NCBI GenBank assembly: GCA_003446655.1
Contig: DMCZ01000039.1
Location: 1 to 64,000 of the forward strand
Source of the DNA: Thauera sp.
Lineage (GTDB): Bacteria; Pseudomonadota; Gammaproteobacteria; Burkholderiales; Rhodocyclaceae
DNA length: 64,000 nt
Reading direction: 5' to 3'
The notes below the pieces were generated by a model. That model saw only the letters and a list, made by a program, of their open reading frames with translations. It did no database searches and was not told the DNA's origin. The translations under genes were made by a program, and so were the position numbers. Positions 25,474-34,381 of this stretch are shown in pieces (position 1 is the stretch's first letter; every line of letters begins with the position of its first letter).

Positions 25474-28122
25474 ATGTCGCTCAGCCGCCGCGCCTTCCTC
25501 AAGTCCACCGCCGCCATCGCAGTCGCCAGCGGCGGGCTCAAGCTGTTCGGTCTCAACGAGGTGTTCGCCGCCGACACCGTGCTGATTCCGCATGCCTCGC
25601 ACTACGGCCCGTTCAAGGCGGTGGTGAAGAACGGCGTGCTGATCGGCGTGCAGCCGCTGCCCGGCTTCGACCCGATGCCCACGCAGATGCTGCTCGAGGG
25701 GGTGCTCAGCCGCACCTACCACCCGACCCGCGTCATGTACCCGATGGTGCGCCGTTCCTACCTCGCCAATCCGCGTGGCGACACCAGACCGCATCTGCGC
25801 GGCAGGGAGCCCTTCGTGCGCGTGTCCTGGGAGGACGCGCTCGCGCTCGTCGCCGACGCCAGCCTGCGCACCATCGAGCAGCACGGCAACGACGCCCTGT
25901 TCAGCTCGTCCTACGGCGGCTGGTCGCACGCCGGCGTGCTGCGCCCGCAGGTGCTGCAGGGGCGCCTGTTCGGCCTCATCGGCGGCCACAGCGTGACCAC
26001 CGGCGACTACTCGGGCGGCGCCTCGCAGGTCAGCCTGCCGCACATCATCGGCGACATGGAGGTGTACTCGCCGCAGACCGCCTGGGAAGTGATCCGCGAC
26101 CACACCGAGGTCTTCGTGCTCGTCGGCTGCGACCCGTGGAAGAACAACCGCATCGAATACACGGTGGCCGACCACCAGATGTATTCGCGCTGGGAGGCGA
26201 TCCGCGACGCCGGCGTGAAGTTCGTGTCGATCAACCCGCAGCGCACCACCACCGACGAGGCGATGCGCGCCGAGTGGGTGAAGATCGTCCCCAACACCGA
26301 CACCGCGCTGTTCCTCGCGATGTGCTGGCACGTGTATACGACCGGCAAGGTCGACAAGGCCTACCTCGACAAATACACCGTCGGCTTCGAACGGTTCCTG
26401 CCCTACCTGCTCGGCAAGGACGCCGACGGCACGCCGCCCAAGACCCCGGAATGGGCCGCGAAGATCACCGGCATCCCGGCGGCGAAGATCGTCGAGCTGG
26501 CCGACCTGTTCGCCAGCAAGCGCACCGAGTTCGCCGGCGCCTGGGCGCTGCAGCGCGCCCACCACGGCGAGATGACGCACTGGGCGATCATCGCCTTCGC
26601 CGCCATGACCGGAAAGATCGGCAAGCCGGGCGAAGGCGTGGGCTTCTCCTGGCACTACGGTGGTGGCGGCATGCCGGTCTCCGGCAAGCGTGGCGCGGTG
26701 GGCATCCCGCAGGGGCGCAACCCGGCCAAGGGGCGCTGCCCGGCCTCGCGCATCTCGGAAATGCTGCTCAACCCCGGCAAGCCCTATACCCGCGACGGCG
26801 CGAACTTCACCTTTCCCGACGTGCACATGATCTACAACGCCGGCAACAACTTCGTCCATCACCAGCAGAACACCAACGAGCTGATCGAGGCGATGGCGAA
26901 GAAGGTACACACCGTGGTGAACCAGGACCCGTGGTGGTGTGCCTCGTCGCGCTACGCCGACATCGTGCTGCCGGCCACCAGTCACCTCGAACGTGACGAC
27001 ATCAGCACCGGCGGCACCTACAGCAACGACAAGATCTGGGCGATGCGCCAGGTGATCCAGCCCTACGGCGAGAGCCTGGACGACTTCGAGATCTTCCGCC
27101 GCCTGGCCGAGCTGTTCGGCGTCGAGTACGGCTTCACCGAGGGCATGACGGTGATGGACATCGTCAGGAAGAGCTACGCCAACACCGACGCGAAGCTCCC
27201 CTTCGAAGCGTTCTGGGAGACCGGCGTGGCCGAGATGGAGGTGCCGGAAGCGGCCCGCCGCTGGGTGCGTCATGGCGACTTCTACGCCGACCCGGTGAAG
27301 AACCCGCTGCACACCGCCACCGGCAAGATCGGCCTGTACGTTGAAGCCTTCGAGCGCTTCGGCACCAAGGAATGCCCGCCGATCCCGAAGTACCTCGAGC
27401 CGGCCGAATTCCTCGGCAACGCCAAGCCGGGCCAGGTGCACGTGGTGAGCCCGCACCCCTTCATGCGGGTGCATTCGCAGATGGCCAACGCCGAATGCTC
27501 TAAGCACCTCAACATCCAGGGCCGCGAGTTCGCACTGGTCAGTGAGGAAGATGCGCGCGAGCGCGGGGTCAGGGACGGCGACCTGATCGAGGTGTACAAC
27601 GACCGCGGCGCGGTCATCGTCGGCGCGCGCGTGTCGTCCAGCATCATGAAGGGCGTGATCAGCATCTACGAGGGCGCCTGGCTGTCGAAGGACAGCAAGG
27701 GGCGCTGCAATAGCGGCGCGATCAACGTGCTCACCACCAGCGTGGCGGCGAGCGACCTCAGCCAGGCCACCAGCGCCAACACCTGCCTGGCGTACTTTCG
27801 CAAATGCACCGACGCCGAGGGGCCGAACCGCGCCTACGAGCCGCCAGTGGTCGAGACCACGACCGGCCGCGTCGAAGCCGCCGCGCTCGCGCTCACCGAG
27901 CGCGCGCAGAACGCCAAGGCCGCCGCCACCGCCGGCCTGAGCCCGGGCGAGAAGCTGTTCTACGAGCGCTGCACGCTGTGCCATGTGCCGCGCGAACCGG
28001 GTGACTACACCGTCAAGCAGTGGCATGGCATCACCGAAAGCATGTTCCCGCGCGCCGGCCTGTCCGACGAGGAACGCAAGCTCGTGCTCGAGTTCCTGGA
28101 GAAGAACGCCAAGCCGATGTGA
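25474..28122 (+). CDS. DMSO-reductase-family molybdoenzyme with C-terminal cytochrome c module
   Basis: This 882-residue periplasmic molybdopterin enzyme is of the DMSO/TMAO/biotin-sulfoxide reductase type. It has a twin-arginine signal (SRRAFLKSTAAIAVASG). The molybdenum-ligand Ser is in TGDYSGGASQ (Ser180), and no N-terminal Fe-S cysteine motif is seen. Unusually, the last 55 residues add a class I c-type haem motif CTLCH (833-837) with a candidate axial Met857 (ESMFPRAGL), which would give the enzyme its own electron entry. It keeps SYGGW near residue 147, where DMSO reductases have an active-site Tyr that TorA lacks, so an S-oxide may be preferred over TMAO. Adjacent to torTSR. Confidence 0.85.
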   Translation: MSLSRRAFLKSTAAIAVASGGLKLFGLNEVFAADTVLIPHASHYGPFKAVVKNGVLIGVQPLPGFDPMPTQMLLEGVLSRTYHPTRVMYPMVRRSYLANPRGDTRPHLRGREPFVRVSWEDALALVADASLRTIEQHGNDALFSSSYGGWSHAGVLRPQVLQGRLFGLIGGHSVTTGDYSGGASQVSLPHIIGDMEVYSPQTAWEVIRDHTEVFVLVGCDPWKNNRIEYTVADHQMYSRWEAIRDAGVKFVSINPQRTTTDEAMRAEWVKIVPNTDTALFLAMCWHVYTTGKVDKAYLDKYTVGFERFLPYLLGKDADGTPPKTPEWAAKITGIPAAKIVELADLFASKRTEFAGAWALQRAHHGEMTHWAIIAFAAMTGKIGKPGEGVGFSWHYGGGGMPVSGKRGAVGIPQGRNPAKGRCPASRISEMLLNPGKPYTRDGANFTFPDVHMIYNAGNNFVHHQQNTNELIEAMAKKVHTVVNQDPWWCASSRYADIVLPATSHLERDDISTGGTYSNDKIWAMRQVIQPYGESLDDFEIFRRLAELFGVEYGFTEGMTVMDIVRKSYANTDAKLPFEAFWETGVAEMEVPEAARRWVRHGDFYADPVKNPLHTATGKIGLYVEAFERFGTKECPPIPKYLEPAEFLGNAKPGQVHVVSPHPFMRVHSQMANAECSKHLNIQGREFALVSEEDARERGVRDGDLIEVYNDRGAVIVGARVSSSIMKGVISIYEGAWLSKDSKGRCNSGAINVLTTSVAASDLSQATSANTCLAYFRKCTDAEGPNRAYEPPVVETTTGRVEAAALALTERAQNAKAAATAGLSPGEKLFYERCTLCHVPREPGDYTVKQWHGITESMFPRAGLSDEERKLVLEFLEKNAKPM

Positions 28123-28140
28123 GCGCGGAAGCGGTGGATG

Positions 28141-28170
28141 GGCGGGCGCGGCCATGGCGCCGCGCCCGCC
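28141..28170. terminator. Strong hairpin between convergent genes
   Basis: A perfect 12-bp stem (28141-28152 with 28159-28170) closes a 6-base loop in the gap between the convergent molybdoenzyme and torT genes. There is no T-run, so it may act as a transcription-end stabiliser rather than a classical terminator. Confidence 0.5.
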
Positions 28171-28201
28171 GCCCGGCCGGGAAGCTGGCGCCGAGCGGGC
28201 C

Positions 28202-29359
28202 TCAGGGCCGGCTCGGCGCCACGTCGTAGGCGGGCACGAAACCGGCGGGCGGCAGCATCCAGTCCATCGGGTAGCGGCCGACGGTGGCCGGCTCGACCAG
28301 CTCCACGCTCGGACCGAGGTAGGGTTCGAGCGTCTTCCCCTCGAGCGCGCGCAGCCCCTGGCGGATCGCCATGCGGCCCTGCAGCACCGGGAAGTCGGTC
28401 ACCGAGGCGAGGATGCGGCCGCGCATCATGCCGCTGTAGACGCCCGGCGTGACGTAGGAGGCGACGATGCCGAGCGTCTCCTCGCGCTGGCGGCGGCGCA
28501 CTTCTGCGATCGCCGCCTCGGCCATCGGTGCGTTGCCCACCAGGTAGTCGAGCTTCGGCTGGGCGTCGAGCACCTCCTCGACGAGCTGGCGCTGGATCGA
28601 ACGCCCGGTGTCGCCATGGCGCACCACGGCGATGCGCACCGCGCTGCCCTCGAGCGCGGCGCGAAAGCCGCGGTCGATGAACCCCACCCAGTCCGCGTCC
28701 TGCGGCCCCGGGAACCAGGCGATGTCCGCCGGGGCGCTGCCCGCCGGGTGGCGCTCGGCCAGCCAGCGGCCGACCTGCCAGCCGAGCTGGTACCACGGCA
28801 CGCCCACCTTGGCGCTGACCACGCTGGCGTCGATGTCGTTGATCAGGCCGATCACCGGGTGGCCGGCGAGGTAGGGCGCGAGCAGATCGTTCATCCCCGC
28901 GAAGCTGACCGTGCCCAAAAGCAGGGCGTCGACCGCCGGGTCGCCGATGCACTGGGTGATGCGCTCGCGCTGGCGCGCCAGATGCTCGTAGCCGCCGGCC
29001 TCGAGCACGCGCAGGCCGATGCCGAGCGCGCGCGCCTCCTCGACCATGCCGTAGTTCACCGCCAGCCAGTAGCTGTCCTTGAGATGGGGATACACCGCGC
29101 ACAGGCGCCAGCGCTGGGAAGCCGCAAGCGCCGGCAGGGCAGGCGGCGGCGCATCGGCCGCGGCCTTCGCATCGCCCGACCAGCGCTCGATCGGCCAGGA
29201 CGGGGCCGCGGCGGCGCGAGCGGGCGGCGCGGAAGGCGAGACGCCGTCGTCGGCCGCGCCGGCCAGCCGGGTGCAGAGCAGCAGCCCTGCCAGTGCGGGT
29301 GCAAGCAGCGTCGCCGCCGCTGCGGCCCTGGTGCGCTGGCGCCGGTAAGATGAGGCCAT
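28202..29359 (-). CDS. torT: Periplasmic N-oxide-sensing protein TorT
   Basis: This 385-residue periplasmic binding protein is of the LacI/RbsB fold and TorT type. TorT binds TMAO and presents it to the sensor kinase TorS. A signal peptide is visible (LLAPALAGLLLCTRLAGA). The mature part has the TorT pattern CAVYPHLKDSYWLAVNYGMVEEA, GLINDIDASVVSAKVGVPWYQLGW and a C-terminal YPMDWMLPPAGFVP. An Ala/Pro-rich linker (about residues 38-80) before the domain is longer than usual. AGAGGAA precedes the ATG. It is divergent from torS, with 51 bp between starts. Confidence 0.9.
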   Translation of the reverse strand: MASSYRRQRTRAAAAATLLAPALAGLLLCTRLAGAADDGVSPSAPPARAAAAPSWPIERWSGDAKAAADAPPPALPALAASQRWRLCAVYPHLKDSYWLAVNYGMVEEARALGIGLRVLEAGGYEHLARQRERITQCIGDPAVDALLLGTVSFAGMNDLLAPYLAGHPVIGLINDIDASVVSAKVGVPWYQLGWQVGRWLAERHPAGSAPADIAWFPGPQDADWVGFIDRGFRAALEGSAVRIAVVRHGDTGRSIQRQLVEEVLDAQPKLDYLVGNAPMAEAAIAEVRRRQREETLGIVASYVTPGVYSGMMRGRILASVTDFPVLQGRMAIRQGLRALEGKTLEPYLGPSVELVEPATVGRYPMDWMLPPAGFVPAYDVAPSRP

Positions 29360-29410
29360 GTTTCCTCTTTCTGCGGGCGAGGCCTTCGAGCGCCCCGCCG
29401 TCCATGCCCG

Positions 29411-32395
29411 ATGAGCGCCCAATCTTACGTGAATCCCGCGCCCAGCCGCCGCTTCGGCCTGCGCGAACGCCTGCTCGTGGCGCTGTTCCTTGGTGCCCTG
29501 GCGACGGTGCTGGTGGCGGTCGTGGGCTGGATCAGCTTCCAGCGCGTGGTGGGCAGCCAGCAGGCGATCATCCGCGACACGCTGCCGGCCGCCGATGCGC
29601 TGCATGAGGCGGTGCGCGGCAACGCCCGCCTCGCGGCGCTTGCGCCGCGGCTGGCGCGGGTGGAGTCGGGGGCGGAGCTGGCGCAGCTGCGCACGCTGCT
29701 CGCCGACGAGTCCGCGCGCATCCGCGAGCGCCTGGCGGCGCTGCAGTCGCCGCACGTGGAGCCCGAGTTGCGCACTCGCCTGCAGGCCACCGGCGAGGCA
29801 TTGGCGGTGCGCCTGGAGGCGATGGGCGACACCATTGCCACCCGCCTGGCGCTGCGCGCCTCGCGCGCGCGTGAGGCCGAGGCGCTGCGCGAGGCCATCG
29901 ACGCCCTCGACGGCCTCGCGCGCATGCACACCGAGAACGCCACCGCGCTGCTGGTAACCACCCTCACCAGCCTGCTGCAGCCGCCTGCGAACAGCGCCGC
30001 CGCGGCGCCCGCGCCCGTCACCGGGGCGGAGCGCGCCGCCGCGCGCGACCGCCTGCTCGATCTCGATCTCGACACGCTCGAGCGCATGCATGAGCTCACC
30101 CTCACCGTGCATGGCCTGGCCTTCCTCATCGACCGCCTCGACGAGGTCGACTCCGCCGCCCGCCTGCAGGCCGCGCGCGCCGAGCTCGCCCGCCACCTCA
30201 ACCTGCTCGAGCGCCGTGTGCGCGACATCCCGGACCCCGGCGCACGCGCGCAGGGCTTGCAGCTGCATGACGCGGTGGCGCGCGCGCTCGCCGACGGCGG
30301 CGCGGTCGATCTGCGCGCGCTGGAGATCGAACTGCGCGCACGCAGCGACGGCCTGCAGAACGAGGTCGGCAGCCTCACCACCGAGCTCGACGCCCTCGCC
30401 GGCGAGCTGATCCACCGCGGCGGGCGCATCCTGGCCTCGGCGGGTTCGGCTGCCGAGCGCAGCGCCACCTCCGGGCTGATCGCCTTCGGCGTCATCGCCG
30501 CCGCGCTGCTGCTGGTCACCGCCGCGGTGAGCTGGCACGTGCTGCGCCGGCACACGCTCGGCCGCCTGCTCGCGCTCGAGCGGGCCACGCTCGCGCTCGC
30601 CGGTGGGCAGCGCGACGTGGCGATCGACACCTCCGGCGACGACGAGCTGGCCTCGCTGTCGCGCGCGCTCGAGCGCTTCCGCAACGACGCCATCGAGCGC
30701 GACCGCCTCGCCGAGGCGCTGCGCCTGCAGCAGCAGGAACTGGAGAACCAGGTGCTGGCGCGCACCGCCGAGCTGCGCGAGGCCAACGCCGCGCTCGCCC
30801 GCGAGACGGCCGAGCACGCCACCGCCCGGGTCGCCGCCGAGAAGGCCGACCACGCCAAGACGGCCTTCCTCGGCACCGTCAGCCACGAGCTGCGCACCCC
30901 GATGGCCGGCATCCTGGGTTTGCTCGAGCTGCTCGAGACTTCGCCGCCCGACGCCGAGCGCTCGCATTACCTCGCGCAGATGCGCGCCGCCGCCACGCTG
31001 CTGCTCGAACTCCTCGAGGACATGCTCGACTTCGCCCGCATCGAGGCCGGTGGCGTGCATCTGGACACGCTCGCGTTCAGCCTGCGCGACGCGGTCAACG
31101 ACGTCTTCGCGGTGCAGGGGACACGCGCCGCGGCGCGCGGGCTGGCGCTGGTGGCGGACATCGATCCCGGGGTGGCCGACGTGGTGGTGGGTGACCGGCG
31201 CAAGCTCAGCCAGATCCTGCTCAACCTGGTCGGCAACGCGATCAAGTTCAGCGACGAGGGCGCGGTGACCGTGCGCGTGAGCCGGGGCGCGCAGCCGGAC
31301 GTGGTGTGCTTCGCGGTCGAGGATCACGGCATCGGCATCGATCCGGCGCGTCAGGCCGAGGTGTTCGAGCCCTTCGTGCAGGTGCGCGAAGGTGGTCGCC
31401 ACCACGCCGGGACCGGGCTGGGGCTGGCGGTGTGCCGGCGGCTGGTGCGGGCGATGGGCGGGGAGATCGGGCTGGTCAGTGCGCCGGGGCAGGGGACGAC
31501 GGTGAGCTTCGAGCTGACCCTCCCGGTGGCGCCCAGACCGGTCGCGGAGCAGGCCGGACCTGTGGCGGAACACGAGCCCGCGCCGCTCGCGCCCGGCCAC
31601 TGCGTGCTGGTGGTCGAGGACGACGAGGTCAACCGCATGGTGGTCGAGCGCTTCCTGGACGGGCTCGATCAGCGGTCGATCTGCGTTTCGGACATTCAGG
31701 CCGGGCTGCAGGTGCTGAACGAAAGAGCGGTCGACCTCGTACTCATCGACATGAACCTGCCCGACGGCGACGGACGCGAGATGCTCGCCCGCATGCGGGC
31801 GCTCGCCCCGCACACGGATACGCCCGCGGTGCTGATGTCGGCGCACATTCCCCCGCACCAGGTCGATGCCCTGCTTGCGGCCGGGTTCGGTGCCTTCCTG
31901 TCCAAACCGTTCTCGCGCGCCCGCCTGCGTGCGGTGCTCGCCGGTCTGCTGGCCGGCACGGGGCCGCAAGCCGATGCAGCGCGCGGGTCAGCGCCGGCGG
32001 CGGAAGCGGCGGGATCGACCGCCGAGCTGGTGGACCGTGACTTCCTGCGCGCGGAGGAGGAGGCGCTTGGCCGCGCGGTGCTCGACGACATCGTCCGCGT
32101 GTTCCGCACCCAGGGCCAGGCGCTGACCGACGCGCTGATCGCCGGCAGCCGGGCGGGCGATGCGGAGCAGTGCGCGCGACTGGCGCACAAGCTGCGGGGC
32201 GCGGCGTTCAACCTCGGGCTCGCGCGGCTCGGCAACTGCGCGGCCCGCCTCGAGCAGGAGATCCGGCAGATCGAGGCGGACGGCGCGCTGGCCGTGCGCG
32301 TGCAGGACCTCGTCGGGGTGTATGGACAGACGATGACGGCGCTGGCCGAGATCCTCGATGCGGCGCCTCGACAGCCCGACGCGGACCCGGCCTGA
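29411..32395 (+). CDS. torS: TMAO sensor hybrid histidine kinase TorS
   Basis: This 994-residue inner-membrane hybrid kinase signals TMAO presence to TorR through a four-step phosphorelay. Order: first membrane helix (about 19-42), long helical periplasmic sensor (about 43-350), second helix (about 355-378), HAMP and coiled coil (about 380-480), HisKA with FLGTVSHELRTPM (His492), HATPase with DHGIGIDP and TGLGLAVCRR, receiver domain with Asp780 in LIDMNLPDGDG, and HPt domain with His926 in CARLAHKLRGAAF. All phosphorelay residues are kept. The start ATG lacks an obvious Shine-Dalgarno. Context with torT and torR confirms the assignment. Confidence 0.93.
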   Translation: MSAQSYVNPAPSRRFGLRERLLVALFLGALATVLVAVVGWISFQRVVGSQQAIIRDTLPAADALHEAVRGNARLAALAPRLARVESGAELAQLRTLLADESARIRERLAALQSPHVEPELRTRLQATGEALAVRLEAMGDTIATRLALRASRAREAEALREAIDALDGLARMHTENATALLVTTLTSLLQPPANSAAAAPAPVTGAERAAARDRLLDLDLDTLERMHELTLTVHGLAFLIDRLDEVDSAARLQAARAELARHLNLLERRVRDIPDPGARAQGLQLHDAVARALADGGAVDLRALEIELRARSDGLQNEVGSLTTELDALAGELIHRGGRILASAGSAAERSATSGLIAFGVIAAALLLVTAAVSWHVLRRHTLGRLLALERATLALAGGQRDVAIDTSGDDELASLSRALERFRNDAIERDRLAEALRLQQQELENQVLARTAELREANAALARETAEHATARVAAEKADHAKTAFLGTVSHELRTPMAGILGLLELLETSPPDAERSHYLAQMRAAATLLLELLEDMLDFARIEAGGVHLDTLAFSLRDAVNDVFAVQGTRAAARGLALVADIDPGVADVVVGDRRKLSQILLNLVGNAIKFSDEGAVTVRVSRGAQPDVVCFAVEDHGIGIDPARQAEVFEPFVQVREGGRHHAGTGLGLAVCRRLVRAMGGEIGLVSAPGQGTTVSFELTLPVAPRPVAEQAGPVAEHEPAPLAPGHCVLVVEDDEVNRMVVERFLDGLDQRSICVSDIQAGLQVLNERAVDLVLIDMNLPDGDGREMLARMRALAPHTDTPAVLMSAHIPPHQVDALLAAGFGAFLSKPFSRARLRAVLAGLLAGTGPQADAARGSAPAAEAAGSTAELVDRDFLRAEEEALGRAVLDDIVRVFRTQGQALTDALIAGSRAGDAEQCARLAHKLRGAAFNLGLARLGNCAARLEQEIRQIEADGALAVRVQDLVGVYGQTMTALAEILDAAPRQPDADPA

Positions 32396-32517
32396 GGCCG
32401 GCTGCGCAAGAGGGCGCCCCGGCCAGCGCCGGGAGGCGGCCTGCGCGGCGGACGCCTCGATCAGCCGCGTACGCGACGTCTGCGCCCACCGGGAAGGCCG
32501 CAAGTAGCGCAGTCCGA

Positions 32518-33252
32518 TCAGCCGCGCGCGCGCTCGACGTCCACCGCCAGCCGGTAGCCTTCGCCGCGCACGGTGGTGATCAGCGAGTCGGGCTTGTCGT
32601 CGCCGTCGAGCTTGGTGCGCAGGCGGCGCACCAGCACGTCGACCGTGCGGTCCTGCGGCGACCAGTCATGGCCGTTGATGGCGCGCGACAGGCGGTCGCG
32701 GTTGATCACCTCGCCGGCGTGGCGCACCAGCAGCGCGAGCACCTCGAACTCGCCGCGGGTCAGCGGGACGTCTGCACCCTGCGGGTCGCACAGCCGGCGG
32801 CGCGGCAGGTTCAGCGTCCAGGCGGCGAAGCGGAAGATCTCCTCGTCCTCCCCGCCGCCGCGCCGCGCCCCCGTGCGCCGCAGCAGGCTCTTCACCCGCG
32901 CCAGCAGCTCGCGCGGGTTGAAGGGCTTGGTGACGTAGTCGTCCGCGCCGACCTCGAGGCCGACGATCTTGTCGATGTCGTCGTTGCGGCTGGTCAGCAG
33001 GATGATGCCGATCGCCGGGTCGCGCGCCCGCAGCTCGCGCGCCAGCGACAGGCCGTCCTGGCCGGGCAGGTTGATGTCGAGCAGCACCAGATCGACCGCG
33101 GCGTGTTGGAGCTGGCGCCAGAAGGCCTCGCCGTCGCCGGCGAGCAGCACCCGATACCCCTCCTGTGAGAAGTAGGCGTTCAGCCGCGTCTGGGTGACCA
33201 GGTCGTCGTCGACAATCAGCAGGCTGGCGTTGGCGTCGGGGTTCAGCGACAT
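32518..33252 (-). CDS. torR: Response regulator TorR (OmpR family)
   Basis: This 244-residue two-domain regulator has a receiver domain (about 10-125) with DDD at residues 15-17, phosphoacceptor Asp59 in LVLLDINLPG, and Lys in VTKPF. An OmpR/PhoB winged-helix domain follows (about 145-240) with LTRGEFEVLALL, DRTVDVLVRRLRTKL and ITTVRGEGYRL. It is convergent with torS, which supplies the phosphate, and should activate the tor operon and probably the haem-fused molybdoenzyme. Its targets may be the GTTAAY repeats upstream of both units. Confidence 0.92.
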   Translation of the reverse strand: MSLNPDANASLLIVDDDLVTQTRLNAYFSQEGYRVLLAGDGEAFWRQLQHAAVDLVLLDINLPGQDGLSLARELRARDPAIGIILLTSRNDDIDKIVGLEVGADDYVTKPFNPRELLARVKSLLRRTGARRGGGEDEEIFRFAAWTLNLPRRRLCDPQGADVPLTRGEFEVLALLVRHAGEVINRDRLSRAINGHDWSPQDRTVDVLVRRLRTKLDGDDKPDSLITTVRGEGYRLAVDVERARG

Positions 33253-33409
33253 ACTCGGGGGAGCTCACGAACGGCCTGCTATTCTAGGCTGTAAGGGCAG
33301 CGAACTGCTCAAGCTGCCGGCAAAGGCCGTGCACGGATCACGTCGCTTGCACGAGAAAAGTTGCCCGCGCGGAGACGATGCCGCGTTTGCGGCGCCGCGG
33401 CCGTCGGCC

Positions 33410-34219
33410 TTAATAGTCGAACGCCTCCTTGCCGCCCGGCCGGGCGAAGCCGCCGACGATCCAGGCGGTCGCGCTCGAGGTGCTGAGGCGGAAGTCGGGC
33501 GCCACGCGCACCTGCGCCACCTCGTCGCCGCCCTCGTCGAAGGCGCTCAGGGTCGCAAAGGGCTCGTATTCGTCGGGCGTGATGTCGAGGCGGACCTCCC
33601 ACTGCGCATCGAGCGCGAACACGGTGAGCGACTTGTGCAGCATGGCGTGTGCCTGCTGCGCATGGCGCTGCAGGACTTCGGACGCGGTCTTCACCAGGGT
33701 GTTGAACGCGGACTGGTCGAGCGGCTTGGGGTTCTTCTTGTCGCGGCCCATGGTCCATGGGCCGACCAGCGCGGGCTCGGCCTCGCCGTCCTTGAGCATT
33801 TCCACTGCCCAGCCGTCGTCGTCCTGGTTCTTGATCACGCGCGCGGTCCAGCCGTCGACTTGCCACAGGCGGTCTGTGCGGAGGGTGGCGGGGGCGTCGT
33901 CGGCGGCAGGGGCCGTGGGGGTGGTGTCGTGGTGTTCGGGCATCGTGGGCCGGGCTTCGAAGAGGGGAATGGACGAGCGCTGCGGCAGTGTGTCCGCGGG
34001 CGACGCGGCGGCGTCTGCCAACGTGATGGGTGCGGCAACGGTGGCGTCGGGCAGTGCGCACAGCGGGGCGGTCGCTTGCAGGGCGAGCAGCGCGACCGCC
34101 GCTTCGTCTCCCGCGCGCACGCGCCTGGCGGCAGGTTTACGGGCTGGCTTCTGACGCGCGGGCGGCGACTCGGCCTGCGCGGCTGGGCCCGCGAACAGGG
34201 TCATCTGATCGTGAGTCAT
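33410..34219 (-). CDS. Unknown protein with clamp-binding-like N-terminus, LexA-type promoter
   Basis: I do not recognise the family of this 269-residue protein. The N-terminus is MTHDQMTLFAG, in which QMTLF (residues 5-9) fits the beta-sliding-clamp-binding pattern Q-L/M-x-L-F. Residues about 10-110 are an Ala/Pro/Arg-rich, probably disordered linker. Residues about 115-269 look globular, with a Trp-rich start (WQVDGWTARVI, GWAVEM, GPWTMG) and a C-terminal GGFARPGGKEAFDY. AGGAGG stands seven bases before the ATG, and a CTG-N10-CAG LexA-like box overlaps the -10 region. It lies between torR and torD but is separately promoted. A role in DNA damage response is inference. Confidence 0.7.
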   Translation of the reverse strand: MTHDQMTLFAGPAAQAESPPARQKPARKPAARRVRAGDEAAVALLALQATAPLCALPDATVAAPITLADAAASPADTLPQRSSIPLFEARPTMPEHHDTTPTAPAADDAPATLRTDRLWQVDGWTARVIKNQDDDGWAVEMLKDGEAEPALVGPWTMGRDKKNPKPLDQSAFNTLVKTASEVLQRHAQQAHAMLHKSLTVFALDAQWEVRLDITPDEYEPFATLSAFDEGGDEVAQVRVAPDFRLSTSSATAWIVGGFARPGGKEAFDY

Positions 34220-34222
34220 CTT

Positions 34223-34241
34223 CAGTCCTCCTGGAGGACTG
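34223..34241 (-). promoter_or_regulatory. Perfect palindrome enclosing the Shine-Dalgarno
   Basis: CAGTCCTCC and GGAGGACTG flank a single central base. On the mRNA (minus strand) the right arm contains the GGAGG ribosome binding site, so an 8-bp hairpin would hide it. It may be a translational switch, or a DNA operator just downstream of the transcription start. Confidence 0.6.
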
Positions 34242-34254
34242 GTATTTTATACAG
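34239..34254 (-). promoter_or_regulatory. LexA-like SOS box overlapping -10
   Basis: On the minus strand the sequence is CTGTATAAAATACCAG, which fits CTG-N10-CAG and matches the AT-rich LexA consensus well apart from one base in the right half. It contains the -10 hexamer TATAAA (or TAAAAT); the -35 region (CTCACT) is weak. Confidence 0.6.
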
Positions 34255-34381
34255 CCTTTGCATGGAGGAGTGAGGTCGCCTCGATCTTTTTTGGCCATGA
34301 CCCCTGGAAAACCCGCGCGGTGGGTGCGCCTTTGATGCAGCCTGCGGCCACAGCGATGAACGCCTGACCGCTGCTCATGAT

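Noticed and set aside
28202..31969. Very long minus-strand ORF (1255 codons) across torT and torS
   Set aside because: Only its last 386 codons (torT) are real; the rest is antisense to torS, whose kinase, receiver and HPt motifs are unmistakable. Long antisense frames are a product of high GC.
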